Shown here piece by piece: positions 28,831-38,358 of a stretch of DNA of 64,000 nucleotides. This DNA is from Streptomyces sp. AM 4-1-1 (GTDB lineage Bacteria > Actinomycetota > Actinomycetes > Streptomycetales > Streptomycetaceae). How positions within the stretch are numbered: position 1 is the first letter of the stretch; every line of letters begins with the position of its first letter. Position numbers and translations under genes: made by a program. The DNA lies in NCBI RefSeq assembly GCF_029167625.1, contig NZ_CP119145.1, positions 3,472,001 to 3,536,000 on the forward strand. The letters run 5' to 3'. The notes under the pieces were generated by a model. It ran no database searches and was not told the DNA's origin. It saw only the letters and a list, made by a program, of their open reading frames with translations.

Positions 28831-29862
28831 ATGGCGCTCTCCCTCTACGTCGACACCGCGCGCTGGCGGGCGCACCAGCAATCCGTGCTCGACCAGTTCC
28901 CCGGCATCGTCCCGGTCTGCAAGGGCAACGGATACGGCTTCGGTCACGAACGACTCGCCGACGAGGCGATCCGGTTCGGTTCCGACACCCTCGCCGTCGG
29001 CACCACCTATGAAGCGGCCCGCATCAAGGACTGGTTCAGCGGCGATCTGCTGGTCCTCACGCCCTTCCGCCGGGGCGAGGAGCCGGTGCCGCTGCCGGAC
29101 CGCGTCATCCGGTCCGTCTCCTCCGTGGACGGTGTGCACGCCCTGGTCGGCGCGCGGGTCGTCATCGAGTGCATGAGCTCGATGAAGCGCCATGGCGTCC
29201 GGGAGGAGGAGCTGGGACAGCTGCACGCCGCCATCGAGGACGTACGCCTGGAGGGCTTCGCGCTGCACCTGCCGCTGGACCGTACGGACGGTTCGGACGC
29301 GGTCGAGGAGGTCATCGGCTGGATGGACCGGCTGCGCGCGGCCCGGCTGCCGCTGCACACCATGTTCGTCAGCCATCTGCGGGCCGAGGAGCTGGCCAGG
29401 CTCCAGCAGCAGTTCCCGCAGACTCGGTTCCGCGCCCGTATCGGGACCCGGCTCTGGCTCGGCGATCACGACGCGACGCAGTACCGGGGCTCCGTCCTCG
29501 ACGTCACACGTGTCGTGAAGGGGGATCGTTTCGGCTACCGGCAGCAGAAGGCGGCGTCCGACGGCTGGCTGGTCGTCGTCGCCGGCGGCACGTCCCACGG
29601 TGTCGGTCTGGAGGCCCCGAAGGCACTGCACGGCGTGATGCCGCGTGCCAAGGGCGTCGCCCGCGCCGGTCTGGCCACCGTCAACCGCAACCTGTCGCCG
29701 TTCGTCTGGGCGGGGAAGCAGCGCTGGTTCGCCGAGCCGCCGCACATGCAGGTGTCGATCCTGTTCGTCCCCGCCGACGCTCAGGAGCCGAAGGTCGGCG
29801 ACGAGCTGGTGGCCCATCTGCGGCACACGACGACCCAGTACGACCGTCTCGTCGACCGCTGA
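28831..29862 (+). CDS. Alanine racemase N-terminal-domain protein
   Basis: PLP protein of 343 residues with an alanine-racemase-type TIM barrel. The cofactor lysine is K31 in PVCKGNGYGFGH, corresponding to VKANAYGHG in true racemases. The C-terminal part GTRLWLGDH and GDRFGYRQQKAASDGWLVVV resembles the second domain but is shorter than a full racemase (about 370-390 residues). It follows femX by 160 bp and is likely part of envelope precursor metabolism; whether it racemises alanine is uncertain. Confidence 0.8.
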   Translation: MALSLYVDTARWRAHQQSVLDQFPGIVPVCKGNGYGFGHERLADEAIRFGSDTLAVGTTYEAARIKDWFSGDLLVLTPFRRGEEPVPLPDRVIRSVSSVDGVHALVGARVVIECMSSMKRHGVREEELGQLHAAIEDVRLEGFALHLPLDRTDGSDAVEEVIGWMDRLRAARLPLHTMFVSHLRAEELARLQQQFPQTRFRARIGTRLWLGDHDATQYRGSVLDVTRVVKGDRFGYRQQKAASDGWLVVVAGGTSHGVGLEAPKALHGVMPRAKGVARAGLATVNRNLSPFVWAGKQRWFAEPPHMQVSILFVPADAQEPKVGDELVAHLRHTTTQYDRLVDR

Positions 29863-29961
29863 CAGCCGCTCCTGCGCCATGGCACGGCCCCCGGTCGCCG
29901 GTCGCGTCGGCCGGGCCGCTGAGAGGGCGTGACGGCGGTCTGACAGCCCACTGACAGCCGA

Positions 29962-30010
29962 GAGCCCCGGGGCCGTACCGACACGTCGTGTCGGTACGGC
30001 CCCGGGGCTC
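29962..30010. terminator. Strong bidirectional terminator between convergent genes
   Basis: A perfect 23-bp stem (left arm starts GAGCCCCGGGGCCGTACCG) surrounds a 3-nt loop, lying between the alanine-racemase-like gene and the convergent glycosyltransferase gene. Confidence 0.9.
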
Positions 30011-30031
30011 GTCCGTGGTCCGGTCGGTGGC

Positions 30032-31528
30032 TCAGTCGGCACCCGTCCCACGCGCCACGCCCCAGTCCACCCGCTGTCCCTCGGCCACGGACGCGGTCCC
30101 TCGCTCCGGTCGCGTGGCGCCTCCCAGTACGAACACGTCCCGCGCCCCGTCGAGCACACCGCCGGACGGATCGTCCGAGCCGTCGCGCCGCACCCCGTCC
30201 CGCTCCGGCAGCAGGATGTCCCGTACGACGACGGCGCAGAGGTAGAGCGTGCCCAGCAGGTGCAGGGCGATGGCGAGCTGGTAGCCCTCCGTCGGCAGGC
30301 CCTGGTGCTTGTCGCCGCTCGTCGTGTACGCGAGATACATCCAGATCCCCAGGAAGTACATGACCTCGCAGGCCTGCCACACGAGGAAGTCGCGCCACCG
30401 GGGCCTGGCCAGCGCGGCCAACGGGATCAGCCAGAGCACGTACTGCGGCGAGTACACCTTGTTGGTGAGGATGAACGCGGCGACGACCAGGAAGACCAGC
30501 TGCGCGAAACGCGGCCGCCGCGGGCCCGCCAGGGTGAGGGCCGCGATTCCGGCGCACAGTACGACCATCAGCAGCACCGACGCCGTGTTGACAGTCTCGA
30601 CATCGATCGGCTCACCGGTGCGCTGTGTGATGATCAGCCAGAAGGAGCCGAAGTCGATCGACCGCTCCTGACTGAACGTGTAGAACTTCTTCCACCCCTC
30701 GGGCGCGAGCAGCATCACCGGAAGGTTCACCACCAGCCAGGCCGCCACCGTCCCGAAGGCCGCCACGGCGAACTCCCGCCACTTGCCGGCCCGCCAGCAC
30801 AGCAGGAGCAGCGGCCCCAGCAGCAGTACGGGGTAGAGCTTGGCGGCCGTGGCGAGCCCGATGAGGACGCCGAACGCCAACACGCGTCCCCGTGACCACA
30901 TGAGCATGGCCGCGGCCGTCAGGGCGACCGCCAGCAGGTCCCAGTTGATCGTCGCGGTGAGCGCGAAGGCGGGTGCGAGGGCGATGAGCAGCGCGTCCCA
31001 CGGCCGTCGGCGATGTGTACGGGCGGCGCACACCGCGATGACCGCGGCGCAGATCATCAGCATGGCCGCGTTGACCATCCAGTACATCTGCTCACGGTGC
31101 TGCATGGTGCCGCCCGAGGGCGTCAGCCAGGACGCGACCTGCATGAAGGCCCCGGTCAGTACCGGGTACTCCAGGTACTGCATGTCGCCGCCGAACCGGT
31201 CGAAGTACGGCACCAGGCCGTCCGCGAACCCGCGCCCGACGAAGAGGTGCGGAATGTCCGAGTAGCAGGCGTGCGTGTACTGCGAGCCGGAGCCCCTGAA
31301 CCAGGCCCACTCGTAGCAGGGCACCTTCTGCGCCATGCCGAGCGCGAACATCCCGATCGCCACCAGCGCGACGACACGGACCGCGGTCAGCGGGCCGCCA
31401 CCGACCCGCGCCCAGCGTCCCGCCGGCCCCCCGATCAGCTCACTGCCCGCCGCCGCGACCTCGTCCTGCTGCGTGGGCCGCACAGGGGGCCGCTCCTGGT
31501 GCACGCTCGTCTCCTCTGCGCTTGGCAT
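30032..31528 (-). CDS. GT87-type integral membrane glycosyltransferase
   Basis: Membrane protein of about 498 residues with roughly ten spans, for example YWMVNAAMLMICAAVIAVCA and VLAFGVLIGLATAAKLYPVL. The loop after the first span (RGSGSQYTHACYSDIPHLF) and the motif FDRFGGDMQYLEYPV are typical of polyprenyl-phosphate mannose-dependent mannosyltransferases (GT-C fold), which build mannosylated glycolipids or glycoproteins outside the membrane. The start is uncertain between ATG 31528 and ATG 31537. Same strand as, and downstream of, the class A PBP. Confidence 0.82.
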   Translation of the reverse strand: MPSAEETSVHQERPPVRPTQQDEVAAAGSELIGGPAGRWARVGGGPLTAVRVVALVAIGMFALGMAQKVPCYEWAWFRGSGSQYTHACYSDIPHLFVGRGFADGLVPYFDRFGGDMQYLEYPVLTGAFMQVASWLTPSGGTMQHREQMYWMVNAAMLMICAAVIAVCAARTHRRRPWDALLIALAPAFALTATINWDLLAVALTAAAMLMWSRGRVLAFGVLIGLATAAKLYPVLLLGPLLLLCWRAGKWREFAVAAFGTVAAWLVVNLPVMLLAPEGWKKFYTFSQERSIDFGSFWLIITQRTGEPIDVETVNTASVLLMVVLCAGIAALTLAGPRRPRFAQLVFLVVAAFILTNKVYSPQYVLWLIPLAALARPRWRDFLVWQACEVMYFLGIWMYLAYTTSGDKHQGLPTEGYQLAIALHLLGTLYLCAVVVRDILLPERDGVRRDGSDDPSGGVLDGARDVFVLGGATRPERGTASVAEGQRVDWGVARGTGAD

Positions 31529-31566
31529 GCCGCACATCCTGCCGTACGGGGCTGTGGGCACGCGGA

Positions 31567-31598
31567 AGGCCGCCGCATCCCGTGGGATGCGGCGGCCT
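31567..31598 (-). terminator. Terminator downstream of the class A PBP
   Basis: A perfect 15-bp stem beginning AGGCCGCCGCATCCC with a 2-nt loop lies about 150 bp after the PBP stop codon and upstream of the glycosyltransferase gene. Confidence 0.8.
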
Positions 31599-31746
31599 CG
31601 GTCACCGTGCTTGTCAGGGCCGCCGACGGCTTCCCCCGGGTTCGGTCTTCCGGAACCGACCGGCTTCCCGCGGGCCCTCGCGGAGCCTCCGGCGCCGCTG
31701 CGGGCCGCTCCGGGCGTCCCCGGTCCGTCGGTCCGGGACGCGCCCC

Positions 31747-34485
31747 TTACCCGTACGGCCCCCCGAGGATGCCGCTGCCGTTCCCGTTGCCATTGCCGTT
31801 CCCGTTCCCGTTCCCGTTGCCGTTCCCGTTCCCGTTGCCGTTCCCATTGCCGTTCCCATTGCCTCCGTCACCCGAGTCGCCGCCGGGTGACGGGGGATCC
31901 TGCGAGCCGCCTCCGGACGCGTTGCCGGAGGCCGAGCCGTCGTCACCCCAGCCACCGTCGGCGCCTTGGTTGGCGCCGCCCGCGGCGTTGTGCTCGCAGT
32001 CCCAGTCCCACTTCACACAGGACTTGGTCGGATCGGGCGACTTCGACGTCGACATCGACGGGGACGCCGGGGGCGAGGCGGATTTCGACTCGGAGGCCGT
32101 CGTGCTCGGCGTCGGGGTCGGGCTCTCCGCGCCGGCGCCGAAGACCTTGTCACCGATCGGCTGCGGCGTCGGGAACCGCTCGACCGGCTTCCCCTTCATC
32201 GCGTCCGTCATGTAGTCGTGCCAGATCTGCGCGGGGAACGAGGCACCGTGGATCTTCTCCTCACCACCCGTGCCGAACATCTCCTCGAATCCACGGTCCT
32301 TGGCGTTCTCGTCGTCGTTCATCCGGAACATGCTCACGGCGGTCGACAGCTGCGGGGTGTAGCCGACGAACCAGGCCGACTTGTTGCCGTCCGTGGTACC
32401 CGTCTTGCCCGCCGCGTCACGGCCGTCGAGCCTCGCCGGCGTGCCGGTCCCGTGCTCGACGACGTTCTTGAGCACGTCCGTGACGTTGTCCGCGACCGCG
32501 TTGGAGAAGGCGCGCTTCTTGACCGTCTTGTGCTGGTAGATGACCACGCCCTTCTTCTTGACCTCGGTCACCGAGAAGGGTTCGCTCTGCTGGCCGCTGG
32601 TGGCGAAGGTGGCGTACGCGCCCGCCATCCGGATCGCGCTCGGTGAGGACGTACCGATGGAGAAGGACGGAACGTGTGAGTCCGCCATGTACTTGTCGTC
32701 GCGCAGCCCCGCGGCGATGGCGGCCTCCTTCACCTTGTCGGTGCCGACGTCCATCCCGAGTTGTACGTACGGGGAGTTGGCCGACACCTCCATCGCCTTG
32801 CGGAGTGTGATGTCACCCTCGGAGTGGTGGCCGTCGTTGGTCTGCAACCACTCCTTGCCCTCCTCGTTGGTCCAGACGTCACCGTTGTACTGCTTGATCT
32901 TGAGCAGATCGTCGCCGTTGTAGATGCTCAGCGGCGAGACCTTGGTGCGCTGGGACTCGCCCTGCTCGGCCGGCCCGTCGGGGGCCCGCCTGCCGTACTC
33001 CATCGCGGCCGCCAGCACGAACGGCTTGAAGGTGGACCCGACCTGAGCGCCCGTCGCGTCGGCGTTGTTCGTGTAGTGCTTCGTCGCGTCCTCGCCGCCG
33101 TAGACGGCCACGATGGCACCGGTCTTCGGGTCCACCGAGGCCCCGCCGAACTGGACGTGGGTGTCCTTGTCAGGACGCTTCACCGGGTCGATCCTGGCGG
33201 ACTGGACCTTCTTGACCGCGGCGGCGAGCTGGTCGACCTTCTTCTTCTCGAAGGTGGTGTGGATCTCGTATCCGCCCTTCGCGAGATCCTCCTCCTTGAG
33301 GCCCGCTTCGTTGTTGTTGACGAAGTACGACTTGGCGAGGTCCACCAGATAGCCGGTCTGGCCGCCCAGTTGGGCCGCCTTCTTCGGCGGCTTCGGCTCG
33401 GGGAACGCCTTGTACTTGGCTCGCTCCGCCGCCTCCAGCCGGCCGTCCTTCACCTCCTCGTCGAGAATCCAGCCCCAGCGCTTGACGGCCCGTTCCCTGT
33501 TGTCCTTGGGGGTGGCGGCCGGGTCGATCGCGGTGGCACCGGCCGGGTCGTAGTACGTCGCGCCCTTGAGGAGCGTGGCCAGGAAGGCGCACTCGCTCGG
33601 GTTCAGGTCGGTGGCGTCCTTGTTGTAGTACGTATGCGCCGCGGCCTGCAGTCCCCAAGCGCCTCGCCCGTAGTACGAGATGTTGAGGTACCCGGACATG
33701 ATGGTTTCCTTGTCCTCCTTGGCACCGACCTTGAGCGTGATGAAGAGCTCTTCGACCTTCCGGCTCAGGGTCTGTTCCTGGGAGAGACGTGAGTTCTTCA
33801 CGTACTGCTGGGTGATCGTCGAACCACCCTGGGTCTGACCGCCCTTGGCCATGTTGACCACGGCACGGGCGATGCCCATGGGGTCGATGCCCCAGTCCGT
33901 GTCGAACGACTTGTTCTCGGCGGAGATGACGGCGTCCCGCATGGCCTTGGGGATCTGGGCGTAGCCGATCTCCTGACGGTTGACCTCACCGCCGGCGGCG
34001 ACCATCTGAGTACCGTCGGCCCAGTAGTAGACGTTGTTCTGCGCCGTGGCGATGGCCTTCACGTCAGGCATCCCGACCATCGCGTACGCGAGTCCGGCGA
34101 GCCCCATCAGAAGGCCCAGGAAACCGATGCACAGACCGGAGACCAGTTTCCACGACGGCATCCAGCGCCGCGCACCCAGCTTTCCCGCCCGGGGGTAGTC
34201 GATGAAGCGCTTCTTACCGGTGTACTGGTCGGCGCCTCCGTCCCCGCCCCGCCGTCTGCCCCCGCTCCCCTCGGGCGCGCGACGGCGCCCGGCGCCGCGC
34301 TGAGCCGCCCGGCGGGCCTCGGCCCGGCCACCGGACGGAGCTTCCTCGCCGTAGGAGCCGGAAGGTGATTCATTCGTCACTCCGCGTGACGGAGCGCGGC
34401 GTCCTGGGGACTGCTGGGCAGCTCGTCTGGCCGCGGCACGTCCGCCACCTTGCGGTTGCGGCGGTTTACGACGGTGCTCGCTCAT
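31747..34485 (-). CDS. Class A penicillin-binding protein (transglycosylase/transpeptidase)
   Basis: Bifunctional peptidoglycan polymerase of 912 residues. A 110-residue Arg/Gly-rich cytoplasmic arm precedes one membrane span (about 111-137). The GT51 domain holds the catalytic Glu in ISAENKSFD (E190) and GGSTITQQYVKNSRL. The transpeptidase has S-x-x-K in GSTFKPFVLA (near 482), SANSPYVQ (near 565) and KTGTTDGN (near 692). The C-terminus is a low-complexity Ser/Pro/Gly tail ending in alternating Gly-Asn repeats. Divergent from padR. Confidence 0.95.
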   Translation of the reverse strand: MSEHRRKPPQPQGGGRAAARRAAQQSPGRRAPSRGVTNESPSGSYGEEAPSGGRAEARRAAQRGAGRRRAPEGSGGRRRGGDGGADQYTGKKRFIDYPRAGKLGARRWMPSWKLVSGLCIGFLGLLMGLAGLAYAMVGMPDVKAIATAQNNVYYWADGTQMVAAGGEVNRQEIGYAQIPKAMRDAVISAENKSFDTDWGIDPMGIARAVVNMAKGGQTQGGSTITQQYVKNSRLSQEQTLSRKVEELFITLKVGAKEDKETIMSGYLNISYYGRGAWGLQAAAHTYYNKDATDLNPSECAFLATLLKGATYYDPAGATAIDPAATPKDNRERAVKRWGWILDEEVKDGRLEAAERAKYKAFPEPKPPKKAAQLGGQTGYLVDLAKSYFVNNNEAGLKEEDLAKGGYEIHTTFEKKKVDQLAAAVKKVQSARIDPVKRPDKDTHVQFGGASVDPKTGAIVAVYGGEDATKHYTNNADATGAQVGSTFKPFVLAAAMEYGRRAPDGPAEQGESQRTKVSPLSIYNGDDLLKIKQYNGDVWTNEEGKEWLQTNDGHHSEGDITLRKAMEVSANSPYVQLGMDVGTDKVKEAAIAAGLRDDKYMADSHVPSFSIGTSSPSAIRMAGAYATFATSGQQSEPFSVTEVKKKGVVIYQHKTVKKRAFSNAVADNVTDVLKNVVEHGTGTPARLDGRDAAGKTGTTDGNKSAWFVGYTPQLSTAVSMFRMNDDENAKDRGFEEMFGTGGEEKIHGASFPAQIWHDYMTDAMKGKPVERFPTPQPIGDKVFGAGAESPTPTPSTTASESKSASPPASPSMSTSKSPDPTKSCVKWDWDCEHNAAGGANQGADGGWGDDGSASGNASGGGSQDPPSPGGDSGDGGNGNGNGNGNGNGNGNGNGNGNGNGNGNGSGILGGPYG
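31777..31863. repeat. Hexanucleotide repeat tract encoding Gly-Asn repeats
   Basis: About 14 tandem copies of GTTCCC or GTTGCC/ATTGCC, encoding (Gly-Asn)n on the minus strand at the C-terminus of the PBP. Confidence 0.85.
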
Positions 34486-34788
34486 CGAACGACTACTCCT
34501 CGGGCAGGCGACAGCGCCTGGAAGCGGTAGTTGAGATCCGGTCCCCCCGAATTGCGGACCAGCCCTGCGACAGGTACGTGCGCAGCGCTTCCGGTAGTCC
34601 GCGATGACTGACGCGCGCGGGCATCACAAGGTTCCCGGCGGTCTGCATGCGGGACAGACTACGCACGGTCAAAACCCTCCTAGGGCCGAAGTTCACCCCA
34701 AACCACACAAGTCGCTTCTCTGTATTTATTGATGTGACGCCGTTCACGATCATGCCCCTTGTCACAACGGGGCGGCCGATCTATCGTC

Positions 34789-34813
34789 CTGATGTATCGA
34801 GTCGATACATCAG
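34789..34813. promoter_or_regulatory. Perfect 25-bp palindrome, probable PadR operator
   Basis: CTGATGTATCGA, one centre base, TCGATACATCAG: two exact 12-bp arms. It lies 74 bp ahead of the padR GTG in the region divergent from the PBP. PadR-type regulators commonly bind a dyad containing ATGT/ACAT and repress their own operon. Confidence 0.75.
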
Positions 34814-34886
34814 CTCGGCATAGGGACTCCGCGGAAGCACTCGGAGATCCACTCGGAGACCTACTCGGAGAAGGAGAGAGGCGAAG

Positions 34887-35594
34887 GTGAGCAGACGCTC
34901 CGGCATCCTCGAATTCGCCGTACTCGGTCTGCTCCGCGAGTCCCCGATGCACGGCTATGAGCTGCGCAAACGCCTCAACACGTCGTTGGGCATCTTTCGC
35001 GCCTTCAGCTACGGCACCCTCTATCCCTGCCTCAAGACGCTGGTCGCCAACGGCTGGTTGATCGAGGAGCCGGGCAGCGTCCCGGCAGCCGTTCCACCCG
35101 CTGCCGGACGTGCGGTCGCCCCTGCCTCCTCACTCGCAGGGCGCCGCGCCAAAATCGTCTACCGGCTGACGGCGGAAGGTAAGGAGCACTTCGAGGAGCT
35201 GCTCTCGCACACAGGTCCTGACGCCTGGGAGGACGAGCACTTCGCTGCTCGGTTCGCCTTCTTCGGTCAGACGGAGCGCGAGGTGCGGATGCGCGTGCTC
35301 GAAGGCCGTCGCAGCAGGCTGGAGGAGCGTCTTGAAAAGATGAGCGCCTCTCTGGCCCGTACCCGCGAGCGCCTTGACGACTACACGCTTGAGCTGCAGC
35401 GGCACGGCATGGAGTCGGTGGAGCGCGAAGTGCGCTGGCTGAACGAGCTCATCGAGAGCGAGCGCTCGGGACGGGATCAGCGACGGTCCTCCCCCGAGGG
35501 CGCCGCTCAGCAGGACATATCAGGAGAGACGGGCGGCCTGCCCCGGCACCGGGGTGCGACCCCGCCGGATCCGTCCGACGACACCGCCAAGTGA
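34887..35594 (+). CDS. PadR-family transcriptional regulator
   Basis: Dimeric winged-helix regulator of 235 residues, vinculin-like (long C-terminal) PadR subfamily. The helix-turn-helix region SRRSGILEFAVLGLLRESPM begins at residue 2, with HGYELRKRLNTSLG and YGTLYPCLKTLVANGWL following. The C-terminal half is helical (coiled coil near residues 145-195) for dimerisation. The GTG has GGAGAG upstream. Only 60 bp separate it from ino1, so it probably controls that operon and itself via the palindrome upstream; the ligand is unknown. Confidence 0.92.
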   Translation: MSRRSGILEFAVLGLLRESPMHGYELRKRLNTSLGIFRAFSYGTLYPCLKTLVANGWLIEEPGSVPAAVPPAAGRAVAPASSLAGRRAKIVYRLTAEGKEHFEELLSHTGPDAWEDEHFAARFAFFGQTEREVRMRVLEGRRSRLEERLEKMSASLARTRERLDDYTLELQRHGMESVEREVRWLNELIESERSGRDQRRSSPEGAAQQDISGETGGLPRHRGATPPDPSDDTAK

Positions 35595-35654
35595 AGTCTC
35601 CGCAGTTCGGCGGGGCTTCATCGGAACATCGAAAACACACAGGGAGCAAGCGGA

Positions 35655-36737
35655 ATGGGTTCGGTTCGCGTAGCCATCGTCGGCGTGGGCAACTGCGCCG
35701 CCTCGCTGGTACAGGGCGTCGAGTACTACAAGGACGCCGATCCGGCCGGCAAGGTGCCCGGTCTGATGCACGTCCAGTTCGGTGAGTACCACGTTCGGGA
35801 CGTCGAGTTCGTCGCCGCCTTCGACGTCGACGCGAAGAAGGTCGGCCTCGACCTCGCGGACGCCATCGGCGCCAGCGAGAACAACACCATCAAGATCGCG
35901 GATGTCCCCAACACCGGTGTGACCGTCCAGCGCGGCCACACCCACGACGGTCTCGGTAAGTACTACCGCGAGACCATCGAGGAGTCCGCGGAGACGCCGG
36001 TCGACATCGTCCAGATCCTCAAGGACAAGCAGGTCGACGTCCTCGTCTGCTATCTGCCCGTGGGTTCCGAGGTCGCCGCGAAGTTCTACGCGCAGTGCGC
36101 CATCGACGCCAAGGTCGCCTTCGTCAACGCTCTCCCGGTCTTCATCGCCGGTACCAAGGAGTGGGCGGACAAGTTCACCGAGGCCGGTGTCCCGATCGTC
36201 GGTGACGACATCAAGTCGCAGGTCGGCGCCACCATCACGCACCGTGTGATGGCGAAGCTGTTCGAGGACCGGGGCGTCGTCCTGGACCGCACGATGCAGC
36301 TGAACGTCGGCGGCAACATGGACTTCAAGAACATGCTCGAGCGCGAGCGCCTGGAGTCCAAGAAGATCTCCAAGACGCAGGCCGTCACCTCCCAGATCCG
36401 CGACCGCGAGCTGGGTGCGGACAACGTCCACATCGGTCCTTCGGACTACGTGGCCTGGCTGGACGACCGCAAGTGGGCCTATGTGCGCCTTGAGGGCCGC
36501 GCGTTCGGTGATGTTCCGCTGAACCTCGAGTACAAGCTTGAGGTCTGGGACTCGCCGAACTCCGCCGGTGTCATCATCGACGCCGTTCGCGCCGCGAAGA
36601 TCGCCAAGGACCGCGGCATCGGTGGACCGATCCTCTCGGCGTCGAGCTACTTCATGAAGAGCCCGCCCGTGCAGTACTTCGACGACGAGGCCCGCGAGAA
36701 CGTCGAGAAGTTCATCAGCGGCGACATCGAGCGCTGA
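35655..36737 (+). CDS. ino1: myo-Inositol-3-phosphate synthase
   Basis: Cytoplasmic NAD+-dependent enzyme that converts glucose 6-phosphate to inositol 3-phosphate, the first step to phosphatidylinositol and mycothiol in actinobacteria. The 360-residue length is the actinobacterial form. Seen motifs are the NAD-binding [26 protein letters not shown] and [16 protein letters not shown]. It follows padR by 60 bp in an apparent two-gene operon and is closed by a strong terminator. Confidence 0.95.
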   Translation: MGSVRVAIVGVGNCAASLVQGVEYYKDADPAGKVPGLMHVQFGEYHVRDVEFVAAFDVDAKKVGLDLADAIGASENNTIKIADVPNTGVTVQRGHTHDGLGKYYRETIEESAETPVDIVQILKDKQVDVLVCYLPVGSEVAAKFYAQCAIDAKVAFVNALPVFIAGTKEWADKFTEAGVPIVGDDIKSQVGATITHRVMAKLFEDRGVVLDRTMQLNVGGNMDFKNMLERERLESKKISKTQAVTSQIRDRELGADNVHIGPSDYVAWLDDRKWAYVRLEGRAFGDVPLNLEYKLEVWDSPNSAGVIIDAVRAAKIAKDRGIGGPILSASSYFMKSPPVQYFDDEARENVEKFISGDIER

Positions 36738-36786
36738 CGCCGCCGACGAGGCGGAGCGACGAGCGTCAACGCTCCTCCCTGTTATC

Positions 36787-36830
36787 CGCGTTGAGGGGCC
36801 CCGGACAGACGTCCGGGGCCCCTCAACGCG
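36787..36830 (+). terminator. Terminator of the padR-ino1 operon
   Basis: A perfect 20-bp stem (starts CGCGTTGAGGGGCCCCGGAC) with loop AGAC lies 49 bp after the ino1 stop. Confidence 0.9.
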
Positions 36831-36930
36831 TGTGGCGCCCGCCCTGCGCCTACCGCACGCCATGGACAAGGCGCGTGGCTTCCTCCGGCCCGCCTGTCGC
36901 ACGTGATCAACGTGTGTGACGCTTACACCC

Positions 36931-38214
36931 ATGTCCGTCGTGCGTGATCTGCGCGTTCTTCTGCGTCTTCGGAACTTCCGTCGCCTTCTCGCCGTACGGC
37001 TTCTCTCCCAGTCGGCCGACGGTGTCTACCAGGTGGCGCTCGCCGCGCATGTCGTCTTCTCCCCCGAGAAGCAGGCTTCGGCCGGTGCCATCGCGTCGGC
37101 GATGGCGGTACTCCTTCTGCCCTACTCGCTCATCGGCCCTTTCGCCGGGGTACTCCTGGACCGGTGGCCGCGGCGCCAGGTCTTCCTGTACGGCAACCTG
37201 CTCCGCGCCGGGCTCGCCTGCTGCACGGCCCTGCTGATCCTCTCCACGGCGCCCGACTGGCTCTTCTACACCTCTGCGCTCTGTGTCACCGCGGTCAACC
37301 GCTTCGTGCTGGCCGGGCTCTCGGCCGCGCTTCCACGCCTCGTGGACAAGGACCGGCTGGTGATCGCCAATTCCGTGTCACCGACCGCGGGCACTCTGGC
37401 GGCCACCGCGGGCGGTGGTCTCGCCTTCGTCGTACGGATCGTGATCGCGGACTCCGATGCCGCAGTGGTGTTGCTGGGCGCGGCGCTCTACCTCGCTTCG
37501 GCGCTGGCGTCCCTGGGCTTCGCCCGCGACCTTCTCGGGCCCGAGGCCGACGAGGCCGGAACCAGACTGAGGCAGGCCCTGGCCATCACCACCCGAGGGC
37601 TCGCCGACGGGTTGCGCCATCTCCGGGAGCGTAGGGAAGCCGCCCGCGCATTGGCCGCGATGACAGTGATCCGCTTCTGCTACGGGGCGCTGACCGTGAT
37701 GATGCTGATGCTGTGCAGATACGCCTGGTCCGACACCGAGGCCCACGGTCTGGCTCTGCTCGGACTGACGCTCGGTGTCTCGGCCGTCGGCTTCTTCACA
37801 GCGGCTGTGCTCACACCGTGGGCGGTGAGGCTGCTCGGCCGGTTCGGTTGGATGAGCCTCTGCGCAGTGGCTGCCGCGGTGCTCGTGCCTGCCCTTGGGC
37901 TGTCGTTCGTCGTCACACCCACGTTGATCGCGGCCTTCGTCGTGGGGCTCGTCACCCAGGGAACGAAGATCGCCACTGACACGGTTACGCAGACAGAGGT
38001 GGACGACCTCTTCCGCGGCCGGGTCTTCGCGCTCTACGACGTGCTGTTCAACGTCGCCTTCGTGGGAGCCGCCGCGATCTCGGCGCTGGCGCTTCCTCCC
38101 GACGGGCGGTCGACGGTCGTGGTGGCCGGGGCCGCCGGGTTGTACGCACTGGTCGCGGTGGCCCTGTACCGGTGGAGCCGCATGCGCCCGCGCGCCCCGA
38201 ATGCTGTGACCTGA
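36931..38214 (+). CDS. MFS transporter
   Basis: Twelve-span major-facilitator protein of 427 residues. The N-terminus LLRLRNFRRLLAVRLLSQSA and the loop LLDRWPRRQVFLYGNLLRAG (motif A region) are typical of the macrolide-efflux/enterobactin-exporter type. Substrate unknown. ATG 36931 is preferred; the GTG five codons earlier lacks support. No ribosome-binding site is seen, so the message may be leaderless. Followed by two parS sites. Confidence 0.88.
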   Translation: MSVVRDLRVLLRLRNFRRLLAVRLLSQSADGVYQVALAAHVVFSPEKQASAGAIASAMAVLLLPYSLIGPFAGVLLDRWPRRQVFLYGNLLRAGLACCTALLILSTAPDWLFYTSALCVTAVNRFVLAGLSAALPRLVDKDRLVIANSVSPTAGTLAATAGGGLAFVVRIVIADSDAAVVLLGAALYLASALASLGFARDLLGPEADEAGTRLRQALAITTRGLADGLRHLRERREAARALAAMTVIRFCYGALTVMMLMLCRYAWSDTEAHGLALLGLTLGVSAVGFFTAAVLTPWAVRLLGRFGWMSLCAVAAAVLVPALGLSFVVTPTLIAAFVVGLVTQGTKIATDTVTQTEVDDLFRGRVFALYDVLFNVAFVGAAAISALALPPDGRSTVVVAGAAGLYALVAVALYRWSRMRPRAPNAVT

Positions 38215-38241
38215 GGCTGCCAGCCGGCCCGGACACACGCT

Positions 38242-38255
38242 GTTTCACGTGAAAC
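38242..38255. promoter_or_regulatory. parS site
   Basis: Perfect GTTTCACGTGAAAC just after the MFS gene, first of a pair 44 bp apart. Confidence 0.95.
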
Positions 38256-38285
38256 AGCGCTCCTCACGCGAGCGGTGGCGGTCAT

Positions 38286-38299
38286 GTTTCACGTGAAAC
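38286..38299. promoter_or_regulatory. parS site
   Basis: Perfect GTTTCACGTGAAAC, second of the pair, in the gap between convergent genes. Confidence 0.95.
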
Positions 38300-38358
38300 A
38301 TGTCCGCCACCGCTCGGGCACTGCTCGTATTCGGCTCAGCCGACGTCTCCTCATGAGC

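Noticed and set aside
26787..28832. Long minus-strand open frame opposite femX
   Set aside because: FemX is clearly coding on the plus strand; the antisense frame has no start signal or motif.
31777..31863. CRISPR or satellite array
   Set aside because: The six-base units are in frame with the PBP gene and encode Gly-Asn repeats; there are no spacers.
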